Source: Phycisphaerales bacterium (GTDB lineage: Bacteria > Planctomycetota > Phycisphaerae > Phycisphaerales > UBA1924). Taken from it: DNA of 64,000 bases. How positions within the stretch are numbered: the first letter of the stretch is position 1; every line of letters starts with the position of its first letter. The stretch spans positions 124,001 through 188,000 of the forward strand of contig JADLCX010000054.1 of NCBI GenBank assembly GCA_020846975.1, in the 5' to 3' direction. The notes under the pieces are model-generated. The model worked only from the letters and a program-made list of their open reading frames with translations, did no database searches and was not told the DNA's origin. Of the stretch, positions 47,300-55,800 are shown piece by piece. The translations under genes and the position numbers were made by a program.

Positions 47300-49072
47300 T
47301 CAGAGTTCGACCACCTGCATATCGGGCTCCTGCACGATCTCGACAACCGGCGTGCGGACCTCGGTCGCGAACGCGGACATCGCGCCCGACAGGCCGGCCA
47401 TCTCGCCGCGCGTGTCGGCGGCGTTGAAAAGCCGTCCGACGGGCGCGGCGATCCGTGTCGCGTCGGGCACCTGCCCACGCTTGTCCTCGTTCATCACGAC
47501 CGTCTGCGTGGGCTCGACGGGCGGGCCGATGCCGGAGAGGATCGCGAGCAGGTCGAGCCCGATCTGACCTTCGGCCTTGGCGATGCCCACGGGAGGGATG
47601 GCCTGCTCGAAGGCCTGGATCAGGCCGCGGGCGTTCTCGAAACTGCCGGCCTTCTCCAGCCAGACCGCGCCGGGCAGCACGATGTCGGCCGCAGCGGTGA
47701 GGCGGTTCCTGAGCGTGTCGATCGCGACGATGAAGCGGCCCTCGACCGCGCGGGCGAGTTCATCGGTGATCCAGTCGCTGGGGTAGTTGCCGGCCACGAT
47801 CGCGGCCGCGACCGAGCCGCTCTTGCAGGCGGTCACGAACGCATCGAACGCGACGATGGCGGCCCCTGTATTCTCGCTCTGCACCAGCGCCTCGAGCACG
47901 CGCTTCACGCCGCGGGCGTTGGGCGCCTTCTCGGCGTAGACCTTGAACGCCTTGGGATCGGTCTCCTTCGCGCCGACCGGGTAGGTACGGTCCTGCCCGT
48001 CGCGCGGCACGGGTCCGATCGCGAGCGTGGCCCGCGGATCGAGTTTCAAGGCCGCGCGGCCGAGCCAGTAGGCATCCTCGCACGAGAGCATGGGGCTGAC
48101 GACCAGCGCGAGCCGTCCGCCCTTCTCGGCGGCGCGGCGGATGCCCGTGATCGCATCGCGGTAGGCCCGCATCCAGTCGCTCTCGATGGGCACGCCGAAC
48201 TGCCGGCGCACCGGCGCGGCGATCCGCTGATCACCGTGCACGTGCTTCCACGAGTACCGCACCTCGTCGGTGATCCACCACTTGTTCACGGCCATGTTGG
48301 TGCGCGGCTTGAAGCGGTAGACCTTCCCGTCGTTGTGGTGGACGGTGATGTTGTCTCCGCTGGCCGTCAGACCGTCGATGCTCGGGGTCTCCTTGAGGAA
48401 CCAGACACGCTGGGTGAACAGGAAGTCCTTGTCGAGCAGCGCGCCGACCGGGCAGAGATCGATGACGTTGGCGGAGAGTTCGTTGTCGAGCGCGATGCCG
48501 GGGAAGACATCGATCTCGTTCTTGTTGCCGCGCCCCTGCACGAGCAGCTCGGCCGTGCCGGTGGCCTCGCGCGTGAAGCGCACGCAGCGGGTGCACATGA
48601 TGCAGCGGTCGGCGTAGAGATAGACGTGCGGCCCCAGGTCCTTCTTGGGGTTCTTGACCTTGGTCTCCTCGAAGCGCGACTGGCCGCGGCCGTACTCGTA
48701 GCTGTAATCCTGCAGGAAGCACTCGCCGGACTGGTCGCAAACGGGGCAATCCAGCGGGTGGTTGATGAGCAGGTACTCCATGACCGCCTTCTGGTTGGCG
48801 ACGGCCTTGGGCGAATCGGTGTAGACGACCATCCCGTCGGCGCACGCCGTCTGGCAGGTCGGGACCAACTTGGGGATGGCCTCGAGGGCGTTGTTGTTGC
48901 GCGGGTTGGGCTGCCAGACCTCGGCGAGGCAGATGCGGCAAGAGGCCACGATCGAGAGGGCATCGTGGTAGCAGTACTGCGGGATCGTCAAGCCGTTGGC
49001 GTTGGCCACCTGGATGATCATCTGGCCCGGCGCGAAGTCGCACTTTTTCCCGTCGATGGTGATCTGGGGCAT
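47300..49072 (-). CDS. nuoG: NADH-quinone oxidoreductase subunit G (NuoG-like)
   Basis: 590 aa. The electron-carrying subunit of respiratory complex I. The 2Fe-2S ferredoxin fold shows YCYHDALSIVASCRICLAEV and later CQTACADG. A His-Cys3 cluster site is suggested by HPLDCPVCDQSGECFLQDYS. 4Fe-4S ligands appear in DRCIMCTRCVRFTRE and in VIDLCPVGALLDKD. The C-terminal molybdopterin-oxidoreductase-like part is short (YWLGRAALKLDPRATLAIGP onward) and lacks an obvious cofactor site, as in NuoG. It stands alone here, without the other nuo genes usually arranged around it. On the minus strand a TACGAT element lies 9 bases before the ATG. Confidence 0.88.
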   Translation of the reverse strand: MPQITIDGKKCDFAPGQMIIQVANANGLTIPQYCYHDALSIVASCRICLAEVWQPNPRNNNALEAIPKLVPTCQTACADGMVVYTDSPKAVANQKAVMEYLLINHPLDCPVCDQSGECFLQDYSYEYGRGQSRFEETKVKNPKKDLGPHVYLYADRCIMCTRCVRFTREATGTAELLVQGRGNKNEIDVFPGIALDNELSANVIDLCPVGALLDKDFLFTQRVWFLKETPSIDGLTASGDNITVHHNDGKVYRFKPRTNMAVNKWWITDEVRYSWKHVHGDQRIAAPVRRQFGVPIESDWMRAYRDAITGIRRAAEKGGRLALVVSPMLSCEDAYWLGRAALKLDPRATLAIGPVPRDGQDRTYPVGAKETDPKAFKVYAEKAPNARGVKRVLEALVQSENTGAAIVAFDAFVTACKSGSVAAAIVAGNYPSDWITDELARAVEGRFIVAIDTLRNRLTAAADIVLPGAVWLEKAGSFENARGLIQAFEQAIPPVGIAKAEGQIGLDLLAILSGIGPPVEPTQTVVMNEDKRGQVPDATRIAAPVGRLFNAADTRGEMAGLSGAMSAFATEVRTPVVEIVQEPDMQVVEL

Positions 49073-49230
49073 AGGGGGCGAATCGTAGCCGTGGCCAAAG
49101 CGGACAACACCCGATCGGGCGCGGCCGATCGGCAGCGGTTCTACGCAAAGGGGGGACCGGCCTTGGGCCGATCCCCTGAGCCGATCTTCGCCGGCAGGGC
49201 CCGCGCATCAATACAAGCACAGGGCGCGGG

Positions 49231-50994
49231 TCACGAGCGCCGCCGCCGCGCGGCCAGAAGGCCTCCCAAGCCCAGGATCGCGACCGCTCCCGGCGTCGGG
49301 ATGAGCGTGAACCGGCGAGCCCCGCTCCAATACATCGCGTACCGCTCGGCGTTGGTGTCGATGTCCGCGAGGTTGGCGGTCGCGGGGCTGTTCAGCACCA
49401 CCCACCAGAACGTGCCGAGCGGCAGGTCCACCGTGGGCGTGTAGTCGAGCAGCGAGAGCGCGAAGGTCGCATCGTTGATCACCGGCGAGCCGTGGACCAG
49501 CGTCGCCCAGTCGTTGCTGAACACCAGCACGCGGAAGAAGTTGGAGTTGGAACTGTTCTGCTCCTGGAAACTGAACGTCGGGCGGCGCGTGTTGAGCGGA
49601 GCCGAGTCTCCGTCCGGAGAAACCGGCACGTTGGCGATGCCCGCGGCCTCGAGGCTCTCGCCCAGCGCGGCGACGGCCTCGTCCTTCTGCATGGTCGCCA
49701 GGCCGCTGATCTTGCCGCGGCCGGTCGCCGTGCCGGCGTCGGCGGTGATGTTGGTCCAGTAGTCGCGGAAGGTCTTGGAACCGCCGTTGGCGGTGATGAC
49801 GCGGTTCCACGCATCGATATCGCCGTAGTTGACGCGGTCCGAGCACCACCGCTGGGTCTTGGCGTGGTACACCGAGAAGCTGTGGGCCTCGTTGGCGTCG
49901 TCGCAGTAGTCCCACATGGCGGTCATGACCGAGTACTCGCTGCCCTCGCCGCGGAGCGTGCGCAGGACGTAGGTTCCCGCGTTCGAGCCGTTGGGGTTGG
50001 CCCCGCCGCGCAGCCCCTCGGGCCGCTCGATGTTCAGGCTGAAGTTCAGGTGGTTGTAGTTGAGGGCGCGGGTGCCGGAAGAGTCGTAGTCGTCGTACCA
50101 GGTGTCGTACTCATCGGCGGGCAGGCCGGGGATCGCCGCGGCGAGGTTGCCGTACTTCACCGCCGTCAGCCCGAGGTAGGTCCCGAACCCCTCGCCCCAA
50201 GCGAGTTTCGATCCCTGATCGGCGCCGAGGGCGGCGGGCGCGCCCGTGCCGCCGATGTTGTCGCCCTCGATATTGTGATCGCCGCCCGGCGAGGCGTCGA
50301 GGTTGTTCCACGCCGCCACATGGTGCCCGAACTCGTGCATGACGACGTCCCACGAGGCCCAGTCGTTGCGGTCGATCCGGATCCTCGAGTTGCCCGCCGC
50401 GGGCCCGAACTTGTTGTAGAACGAGCCGGTGAGCGTCGAGTCGTAGTCAACGAAGAAGAACGGCGCGCTGGCGCCGAGCCGGTTGCCCGCGTATCGATCG
50501 GCGAACATCAGCGCCTGCCCGATGCCGTACGAGGCGTTCTGGTACGTGTTGTTGTCAACCCCGAAGCCGAAGTTGTCGCCCAGCGGACCCGTGGTGGTGT
50601 AGAAACCGGCCGACGGCCATCGCTGGCTGTACGTGTTGCCCCCGGCATCGCGGATGCGGAACCACTCCACGCCGCCGATGCCGTAGTTCGAGTAGATAGT
50701 CCCGAAGAAGTCGAGGTTCCCGATCAACGCCGAACCCGTGTACACCGCCACGCCGCTCCCGGGCATGAACCCGGGCGTGCCGCCCGAGTTGTTCGAGCTG
50801 AGCGTGGTGTTGTAGAACCCGTCGGTCCAGGCGTACCCGATCGGGTGCGGGTTGCCCAGGCGGTCGGTCCACGTAAAGGTCACATTCGCGATGCCACTGT
50901 CCGCGCTCGCCGTTCCGCCCGACAGCACCAAGATAGCCAGCAGACCGCCAAGCGCGCCGCGACCCGCCCCGGAAGGGATCGTTCCCATACGCAT
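49231..50994 (-). CDS. secreted zinc-metalloprotease-like protein with PEP-CTERM-type tail
   Basis: 587 aa. The signal peptide (GGLLAILVLSGGTASADSG) is followed by a strand-rich domain. The zinc motif VVMHEFGHHVAAW (HEXXH, near residue 218) follows, with further His and Glu candidates downstream (GEGFGTYLGLTAV). A C-terminal domain with PVSPDGDSAPLNTRRPTFSF, perhaps Ig-like, leads to the anchor PTPGAVAILGLGGLLAARRR, a PEP-CTERM-like sorting tail processed by exosortase in related bacteria. The ATG at 50994 is chosen because AGGAG lies 7 bases upstream; an ATG five codons earlier would overlap that site. Substrate unknown. Confidence 0.8.
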   Translation of the reverse strand: MRMGTIPSGAGRGALGGLLAILVLSGGTASADSGIANVTFTWTDRLGNPHPIGYAWTDGFYNTTLSSNNSGGTPGFMPGSGVAVYTGSALIGNLDFFGTIYSNYGIGGVEWFRIRDAGGNTYSQRWPSAGFYTTTGPLGDNFGFGVDNNTYQNASYGIGQALMFADRYAGNRLGASAPFFFVDYDSTLTGSFYNKFGPAAGNSRIRIDRNDWASWDVVMHEFGHHVAAWNNLDASPGGDHNIEGDNIGGTGAPAALGADQGSKLAWGEGFGTYLGLTAVKYGNLAAAIPGLPADEYDTWYDDYDSSGTRALNYNHLNFSLNIERPEGLRGGANPNGSNAGTYVLRTLRGEGSEYSVMTAMWDYCDDANEAHSFSVYHAKTQRWCSDRVNYGDIDAWNRVITANGGSKTFRDYWTNITADAGTATGRGKISGLATMQKDEAVAALGESLEAAGIANVPVSPDGDSAPLNTRRPTFSFQEQNSSNSNFFRVLVFSNDWATLVHGSPVINDATFALSLLDYTPTVDLPLGTFWWVVLNSPATANLADIDTNAERYAMYWSGARRFTLIPTPGAVAILGLGGLLAARRRRS

Positions 50995-51450
50995 GCTCTT
51001 TCTCCTCATCTCTCGTGGTTCTGCACATCTCGCGGCGGTCGGCTCTCCTCCGCCGCGCCGCGCTCACTCATCGCTGGAATACCTCAAATCAGAGCCGCTG
51101 TCAATGCTGAACCGAGGGGCGTTCTGTCGGGCTACCCCAATACGGCATATCCAAACTAAGAACGAACAACGACCGCCTCCTGCCTGGAATTGGGGATCGC
51201 CCAGTTTGCCCAGGGTGAAATTGCGAGTTTGGGCGACCGAGAACATGCAAACTCTGGAATCCCGGTGTACATTTGCTTCGTAGACGATGCTGTCCGACAT
51301 CGCGCTTGCGCGGAGTCGGCGCGAGGTGGAGAGAGAAACCCCTCGCACATCCAAGCGTTCGTGGTGCTCGGCCAAGGCTGCCGGCGTGTTGTGTGAATCT
51401 GGATGGCTTTCGCGGCGCTACCCGCCGCGGCTGTTGTGAGGGAGTGACAC
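50995..51450. other. 456-bp intergenic region between two PEP-CTERM genes
   Basis: No convincing gene is present. It contains divergent regulatory sequence: a TCGCCCAG / TTGGGCGA inverted repeat (51207-51240) is centred in the region, AT-richer patches occur around 51130-51170 and 51245-51290, and a GAGGGAG Shine-Dalgarno site serves the 51451 gene (spacing about 7). Confidence 0.35.
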
Positions 51451-52179
51451 ATGAGGCAACTTGGTCTTTCCGTTCTGACGCTTGCCGTGGCCGCCGGTTC
51501 GGCCTCGGCGGCCGGTCCAAACGTTGATGCGACGTTTCTGAGCATCAACCCCGGCATCAACTTCCGCTGGTCCGTCTCCGGCTCGGGCTTCGGCGGGAAC
51601 CCCGACCCGTCGGGCTATTTCAACTGGACTCGCACGGGCGGCGACTACCCCGGCCTGCAGGGCAACTTCACGACTTTCTGCCTGGAGTTGACGCAGTCGA
51701 TCAACTTCAACCAGACGTACTCGTTCAAGGTCGTCGATCCCGCGGTCGCCCCGGGCGTGAGCGGCCCGAACGGCGAGACGCAGCCCCTGGGCGCCCTGGG
51801 CAAGGCCCGCATGCGCGAGCTGTTCGGCCGTTTCTTCAACGGCCTGAACACCGGCAGCGCGATCGACGGCGCGGCCTTCCAGTTCGCGGTCTGGGGCATC
51901 GTCTACGACGCCAACCTCGTGCTCAACGAGCCCGCCGACACGTACATCCTGCGTGACTCCGCGGGCCTGTTCCCCTTCGCGGGCGGTTCGGACCCCGCGT
52001 TCAACGCCGCGTTCGCCCAGGCCCAGACATTCCTGAGCCAGATCGACGGCACGGGCCCGCTCGCGGACCTGATCGCCTTGACCAACCCCAACGACCAGGA
52101 CCAGATCATCCCGGCGCCCGGCGCGCTCGCGCTGCTCGGGCTTGGCGGGCTGGCCGCGGGCCGTCGCCGTCGCCGCTGA
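51451..52179 (+). CDS. PEP-CTERM-type exported protein, function unknown
   Basis: 242 aa. A clear signal peptide (MRQLGLSVLTLAVAAGSASA) precedes a domain of about 190 residues (FNWTRTGGDYPGLQGNFTTF, CLELTQSINFNQTYSFKVVD, AAFQFAVWGIVYDANLVLNE). The anchor is IIPAPGALALLGLGGLAAGR with a polyarginine end. The domain pattern, with one cysteine and an internal A.Q.A.W.i.y, resembles PEP-CTERM proteins of the thioester-like/TIGR family. Expected at the cell surface or in the matrix. GAGGGAG lies just before the ATG, and a strong intrinsic terminator follows 25 bases after the stop, so it is a single-gene unit. Confidence 0.8.
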   Translation: MRQLGLSVLTLAVAAGSASAAGPNVDATFLSINPGINFRWSVSGSGFGGNPDPSGYFNWTRTGGDYPGLQGNFTTFCLELTQSINFNQTYSFKVVDPAVAPGVSGPNGETQPLGALGKARMRELFGRFFNGLNTGSAIDGAAFQFAVWGIVYDANLVLNEPADTYILRDSAGLFPFAGGSDPAFNAAFAQAQTFLSQIDGTGPLADLIALTNPNDQDQIIPAPGALALLGLGGLAAGRRRRR

Positions 52180-52204
52180 TCCGACCTCCATCCCACCCTT
52201 CCCG

Positions 52205-52240
52205 ACCGGCCGCACGCTTGTGCGGCCGGTTTGTTTTTTG
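52205..52240 (+). terminator. rho-independent terminator after the PEP-CTERM gene
   Basis: Perfect 11-bp stem ACCGGCCGCAC-GCTT-GTGCGGCCGGT followed by TTGTTTTTTG. It is the clearest intrinsic terminator of the window. Confidence 0.92.
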
Positions 52241-52422
52241 ACCGAGAACACGCGCCCTCGGCGCGATAACGCCGCGGGCGCGCGCGAGTTTCCGCACGCG
52301 ACCCGCGCCCGCCTTGCCGCGCTGAAAAGTCCGGCTACCTTGCCTATCGAGAGATCCCCGGCATCGCGCCGGGGCGACGGGGGAGAGGCTCGATCAGCCG
52401 CTCCATCGTGATGTTGACGGAT

Positions 52423-52459
52423 CGGCCGCGACGCGGCCGGTGTTTTCGCGTGCGCGAAA
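52423..52459 (+). promoter_or_regulatory. 5' leader hairpins with the CGGCCGC-GAC-GCGGCCG core
   Basis: The first hairpin (52423-52439) shares its 17-base core with the leader of the TlpA-like gene (44071-44091). A second (TTTCGCG-TG-CGCGAAA, 52444-52459) follows and ends 13 bases before the ATG at 52473, next to an AGGGAGAGGGAG ribosome-binding stretch. Another hairpin (CCCCGGC..GCCGGGG, about 52357-52374) lies further upstream. Confidence 0.5.
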
Positions 52460-52472
52460 GAGGGAGAGGGAG

Positions 52473-53216
52473 ATGACACGACGGTTGATTGCTGGAGCGA
52501 CGCTCGCCGGCTTCGGGTTCGCGGCACCGCTGGTTCATGGCGATCTCGTGGGCCGGTACTACGTGCTGCCCAACGCGATGGAGGGGCACCTTCGCCACGT
52601 CGACGTGCAGCGCGGCATCGACGGCCACCGCGTGCCGGGCCTGGTTGAGCGGAGCCTCGGCCCGAACGGGCTGCCCGTCGCCACCACCTACGCCACCACG
52701 CGCAACACCGGCTCCGGCCGCATCAGCGACCTCAACAGCGACAACGAGATCCTGTGGTGGAAGCCCGGCCGCCACGCGGACAAGGAGGTCATGATCGAAA
52801 AGACCCAGCTCGATCCATCGAGCCTCAACCTCGCGACCGACTTCTTCATCGACGGCAACACCGGCAACCAGCGGGGCTTCAGGTCCGTGCACTGGCAGCA
52901 GTCCCTGAGCCTCGGCGCGGGCGAATCGGGCACGCTCTCGATGGCGCTGCTGGCCGACGACGACGCCTGGGTGTTCGTTGACGGCGAGCTCGCCCTGGAT
53001 CACGGCGGCGTCAAGTCGATGAACTCCGCCGCGCCGGTCTTCACGACCCTCACGCTCGGCTCGGGAACCCACGCCATCGACATCTTCTACGCCGACCGCT
53101 ATTCCATCCAGGCGGGGATCGTGTTCCAATCCGTGTTCCAACTCGTGCCCGCGCCGGGAATGCTCGCCGGGCTGACCGTCGCCGGCGTCGCGGCCGCCCG
53201 CCGCCGGCGTCGCTGA
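52473..53216 (+). CDS. fibro-slime-domain exported protein with PEP-CTERM-type tail
   Basis: 247 aa. The signal peptide (TRRLIAGATLAGFGFAAPLV) leads into a beta-rich domain. The stretches SMALLADDDAWVFVDGELAL, DHGGV and GSGTHAIDIFYADRYSIQAG match the fibro-slime domain (..DD.vwvFiDg.lv.dlGGvH......l.l..G..y.ldvF.aeR...). This is a PA14-like, often carbohydrate-contacting module. The C-terminus LVPAPGMLAGLTVAGVAAAR plus arginines is a PEP-CTERM-like sorting tail. The ATG at 52473 follows AGGGAGAGGGAG; the leader carries two hairpins. The tRNA gene follows on the other strand. Confidence 0.82.
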   Translation: MTRRLIAGATLAGFGFAAPLVHGDLVGRYYVLPNAMEGHLRHVDVQRGIDGHRVPGLVERSLGPNGLPVATTYATTRNTGSGRISDLNSDNEILWWKPGRHADKEVMIEKTQLDPSSLNLATDFFIDGNTGNQRGFRSVHWQQSLSLGAGESGTLSMALLADDDAWVFVDGELALDHGGVKSMNSAAPVFTTLTLGSGTHAIDIFYADRYSIQAGIVFQSVFQLVPAPGMLAGLTVAGVAAARRRRR

Positions 53217-53225
53217 ACGATCGAA

Positions 53226-53299
<74 letters not shown>

Positions 53300-53507
53300 G
53301 TGGCTGGGCCAACTTTAGCCGCCGCGGCCGGGCCGCGCCCTGTTTCGAGCGCGGACCGGGTGGGAAAAGCGTTCGGGTCCGTTCGCGGTTATGCTGAATG
53401 AGGCCGCCCGGCGCGCCGATACGCGCTCGGATTGGCCGCCGCCAGGGAGGGCGGGGCCGGTAGACAACCTGGGGGAACCGGGGTTACGTTGGAGTCATCA
53501 CCAAACG

Positions 53508-55094
53508 ATGCCGCCCGCCAAAAGCAAGGAAGCCCGTTCGGGCGCGAAGCCCGGCAAGCCCGCTCCGTCCCCCGCCCAACCCGCCGCCGAGGCGGCGACG
53601 ACTCCCCGGATCGATGAAGAAGTCGGGATCAAGCACTTCGTACTCGACACGAACGTGCTGCTGCACAACCCCAACGCCCTGTTCGTGTTCAAGGAGCACG
53701 AGGTCGTCATCCCGTTCACCGTCATCGAAGAGCTCGACAAACTCAAGCGGCAGAACGACGACATCGGCCGCAACGCCCGCGAGTGCATCCGCCACCTTGA
53801 CCGCCTGCGCTCGCAGGGACGGCTGATCGATGGCGTGCGCTGGGGCATGGCCAGCCCGACGGTCGGCATGGCCTCGTCGGCCGGCGGGTCGCCATCTCCG
53901 GCCAAGAACGGGAAGAACGGCAAGCACGCCGAGCCGCCGACCGCGACGGGCATGGTGCGGATCGACGTGCAGGAGCACACGCGCCCCGCGATGCTCTCCG
54001 ACGACAGCCCCGACAACCGCATCATTGCCGTCGCGTACGCGCTGCACAATCAGGGCAAGCGCGCGGTGTTCGTCTCGAAGGATCTCAACGCACGCATCAA
54101 GAGCGACGCCCTGGGCATCCGCACCGAGGACTTCGAGAACCAGAAGGTCGATGCCGACCGGCTCTACAACGGTTTCACCAACGTGGTCATCGACGGCGCG
54201 ATGATCGACGAGCTCTACAGCGAGCGGATGCTCGCGGTCCAGCGGCTGGTCGATGCCGGCGCGCTCGACACCGAGAGCGCCGAGGGCGTGCCCTACACGC
54301 GCGAACTGATCGCCAACCAGTTCGTGGTCATGCGCGACGCCGACGATGAGGGACACACGGGCCTGGCCCGGCGCCTCGCGGACACCGACCACCTCATCCC
54401 CGTCAACGCGCCGCGCAAGCCGACCTACGGGATCATGCCGCGCAACGTGCAGCAGACCATGGCGATGGACCTGCTGCTGGATGATGAGATCCGCCTGCTC
54501 ACGCTGCTCGGCAGCGCGGGAACCGGCAAGACCCTGCTCGCGGTGGCCGCGGGCATGACCAAGACGTTCAACGAGGAACGCTACGAGAAACTGCTCGTCG
54601 CGCGGCCGATCATGCCGCTCGGGCGCGACATCGGCTACCTCCCCGGCGACAAGGATGAGAAGCTCACCGCGTGGATGCAGCCGATATTCGACAACCTCAC
54701 CTACCTGATGAGCACGCGCGGCGCGCCGATGCAGACCGCCGACAGCCAGTCCAGCGAGCAGCGCATCCGCAAACTCATGGCCGACGGCAAGCTCGTGCTC
54801 GAACCGCTCACCTACATCCGCGGCCGCTCCATCCCGCACCAGTTCATGATCGTCGATGAAGCCCAGAACCTCACGCCCCACGAGATCAAAACCATCGTCT
54901 CGCGCGTCGGCGAAGGGACCAAGGTCGTGCTCACCGGCGACATCCAGCAGATCGACAATCCTTATCTGGACCAGTCGTCGAACGGCTTGTCGTACCTGAT
55001 CGAGAAAATGAAGGGGCTGCCGGTGGTCGGGCACGTGACGCTGAACAAGAGTGAGCGGAGCGAGCTGGCGAGTCTGGCGGCGAGTTTGCTCTGA
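53508..55094 (+). CDS. PhoH2-type protein: PIN RNase domain fused to PhoH ATPase/helicase
   Basis: 528 aa. The N-terminal PIN domain runs from KHFVLDTNVLLHNPNALFVF through VIEELDKLKRQNDDIGRNAR to LSDDSPDNRIIAVAYALHNQ, with the acidic residues that bind catalytic metal. The PhoH ATPase domain has Walker A LLGSAGTGKTLLAVAAG near residue 345, Walker B MIVDEAQNLTPHEIKTIVSR and the end TGDIQQIDNPYLDQSSNGLS. PhoH2 proteins unwind and cleave RNA. A linker of about 60 residues (SSAGGSPSPAKNGKNGKHAE) splits the PIN region. The ATG at 53508 is chosen over the upstream frame. No VapB-like antitoxin gene precedes it. Confidence 0.92.
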   Translation: MPPAKSKEARSGAKPGKPAPSPAQPAAEAATTPRIDEEVGIKHFVLDTNVLLHNPNALFVFKEHEVVIPFTVIEELDKLKRQNDDIGRNARECIRHLDRLRSQGRLIDGVRWGMASPTVGMASSAGGSPSPAKNGKNGKHAEPPTATGMVRIDVQEHTRPAMLSDDSPDNRIIAVAYALHNQGKRAVFVSKDLNARIKSDALGIRTEDFENQKVDADRLYNGFTNVVIDGAMIDELYSERMLAVQRLVDAGALDTESAEGVPYTRELIANQFVVMRDADDEGHTGLARRLADTDHLIPVNAPRKPTYGIMPRNVQQTMAMDLLLDDEIRLLTLLGSAGTGKTLLAVAAGMTKTFNEERYEKLLVARPIMPLGRDIGYLPGDKDEKLTAWMQPIFDNLTYLMSTRGAPMQTADSQSSEQRIRKLMADGKLVLEPLTYIRGRSIPHQFMIVDEAQNLTPHEIKTIVSRVGEGTKVVLTGDIQQIDNPYLDQSSNGLSYLIEKMKGLPVVGHVTLNKSERSELASLAASLL

Positions 55095-55257
55095 TCGGAC
55101 GTAGGATTCGGCGTGTGTTCGTCGCCGTTTCGGCATGCGCGCGCATCGGCTCTGTAGGCGTTGGCGAACCTTTGCCGGTCTGGAGCCTTGCGTGACCCGG
55201 AGCGGGCCGCGTGATTCAACCGCCGCGAACCGGGTTCCTACGGTACAAGAGAACCGA

Positions 55258-55800
55258 ATGCTCCCGAGCGACGAAACCCTTGTGCAGCGGTGTGCAGCGG
55301 GCGATCGGCGCGCCTTCGAGATTCTCTACGACCGCTTCGCGCCGCGGGTCTTCGGCCTCCTGGTCAGGCTCATCGGCTCGCGCGAGGATGCCGAGGATGT
55401 CCTGCAGGAGGTGATGTCGGAAACATGGGCGCGTGCCTCGCGATACGACCCCTCGCTCGGCTCGGCGGCGACGTGGGTGCTGATGCTCGCCCGCTCGCGC
55501 GGGATCGATCGCATCCGCAAACGCCGCGGCATGATGACCACGCTCGCCGCGGCCGCGCGGGAGGCGCCCGATACCGCGCCGGCGGATGCGCCGGCCGACG
55601 CCTCGCCGAGGCTGCGGGCCGCGCTCGAAGAACTCCCCGCCGAACAGCGGCTGGTGATCGAGATGGCCTTCTACCGCGGTCTGACGCGTGATCAGATCGC
55701 CGATGCGCTGGGCATCCCCGTCGGGACCGTCAAGACAAGGATCAGGCTGGGCATCCGCAGGCTGTCCGAGCAGGGCGAGGAGCTCGGGCACAACCCATGA
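55258..55800 (+). CDS. ECF-type RNA polymerase sigma factor
   Basis: 180 aa. Sigma region 2 spans LVQRCAAGDRRAFEILYDRF and SREDAEDVLQEVMSETWARA (conserved core-binding and -10 melting part). Region 4 is ALEELPAEQRLVIEMAFYRG through LTRDQIADALGIPVGTVKTR, a helix-turn-helix for the -35 element. A short Ala/Asp/Pro linker separates them. It is coupled to the next gene (ATGA overlap), a cupin-containing anti-sigma factor, so its activity is probably controlled by that partner, as in SigE-ChrR (SigK-RskA type) pairs. The start ATG at 55258 has a TACAAG 11 bases upstream. Confidence 0.9.
   Translation: MLPSDETLVQRCAAGDRRAFEILYDRFAPRVFGLLVRLIGSREDAEDVLQEVMSETWARASRYDPSLGSAATWVLMLARSRGIDRIRKRRGMMTTLAAAAREAPDTAPADAPADASPRLRAALEELPAEQRLVIEMAFYRGLTRDQIADALGIPVGTVKTRIRLGIRRLSEQGEELGHNP

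Noticed and set aside
51064..51450. Short open frames on both strands between two PEP-CTERM genes
   Set aside because: None has a ribosome-binding site, domain or signal peptide, and they overlap one another; treated as regulatory sequence.
52241..52472. Possible riboswitch before the fibro-slime gene
   Set aside because: Hairpins are present, but no known riboswitch core (for example GEMM, cobalamin, SAM) was recognised; it is kept only as a leader hairpin element.
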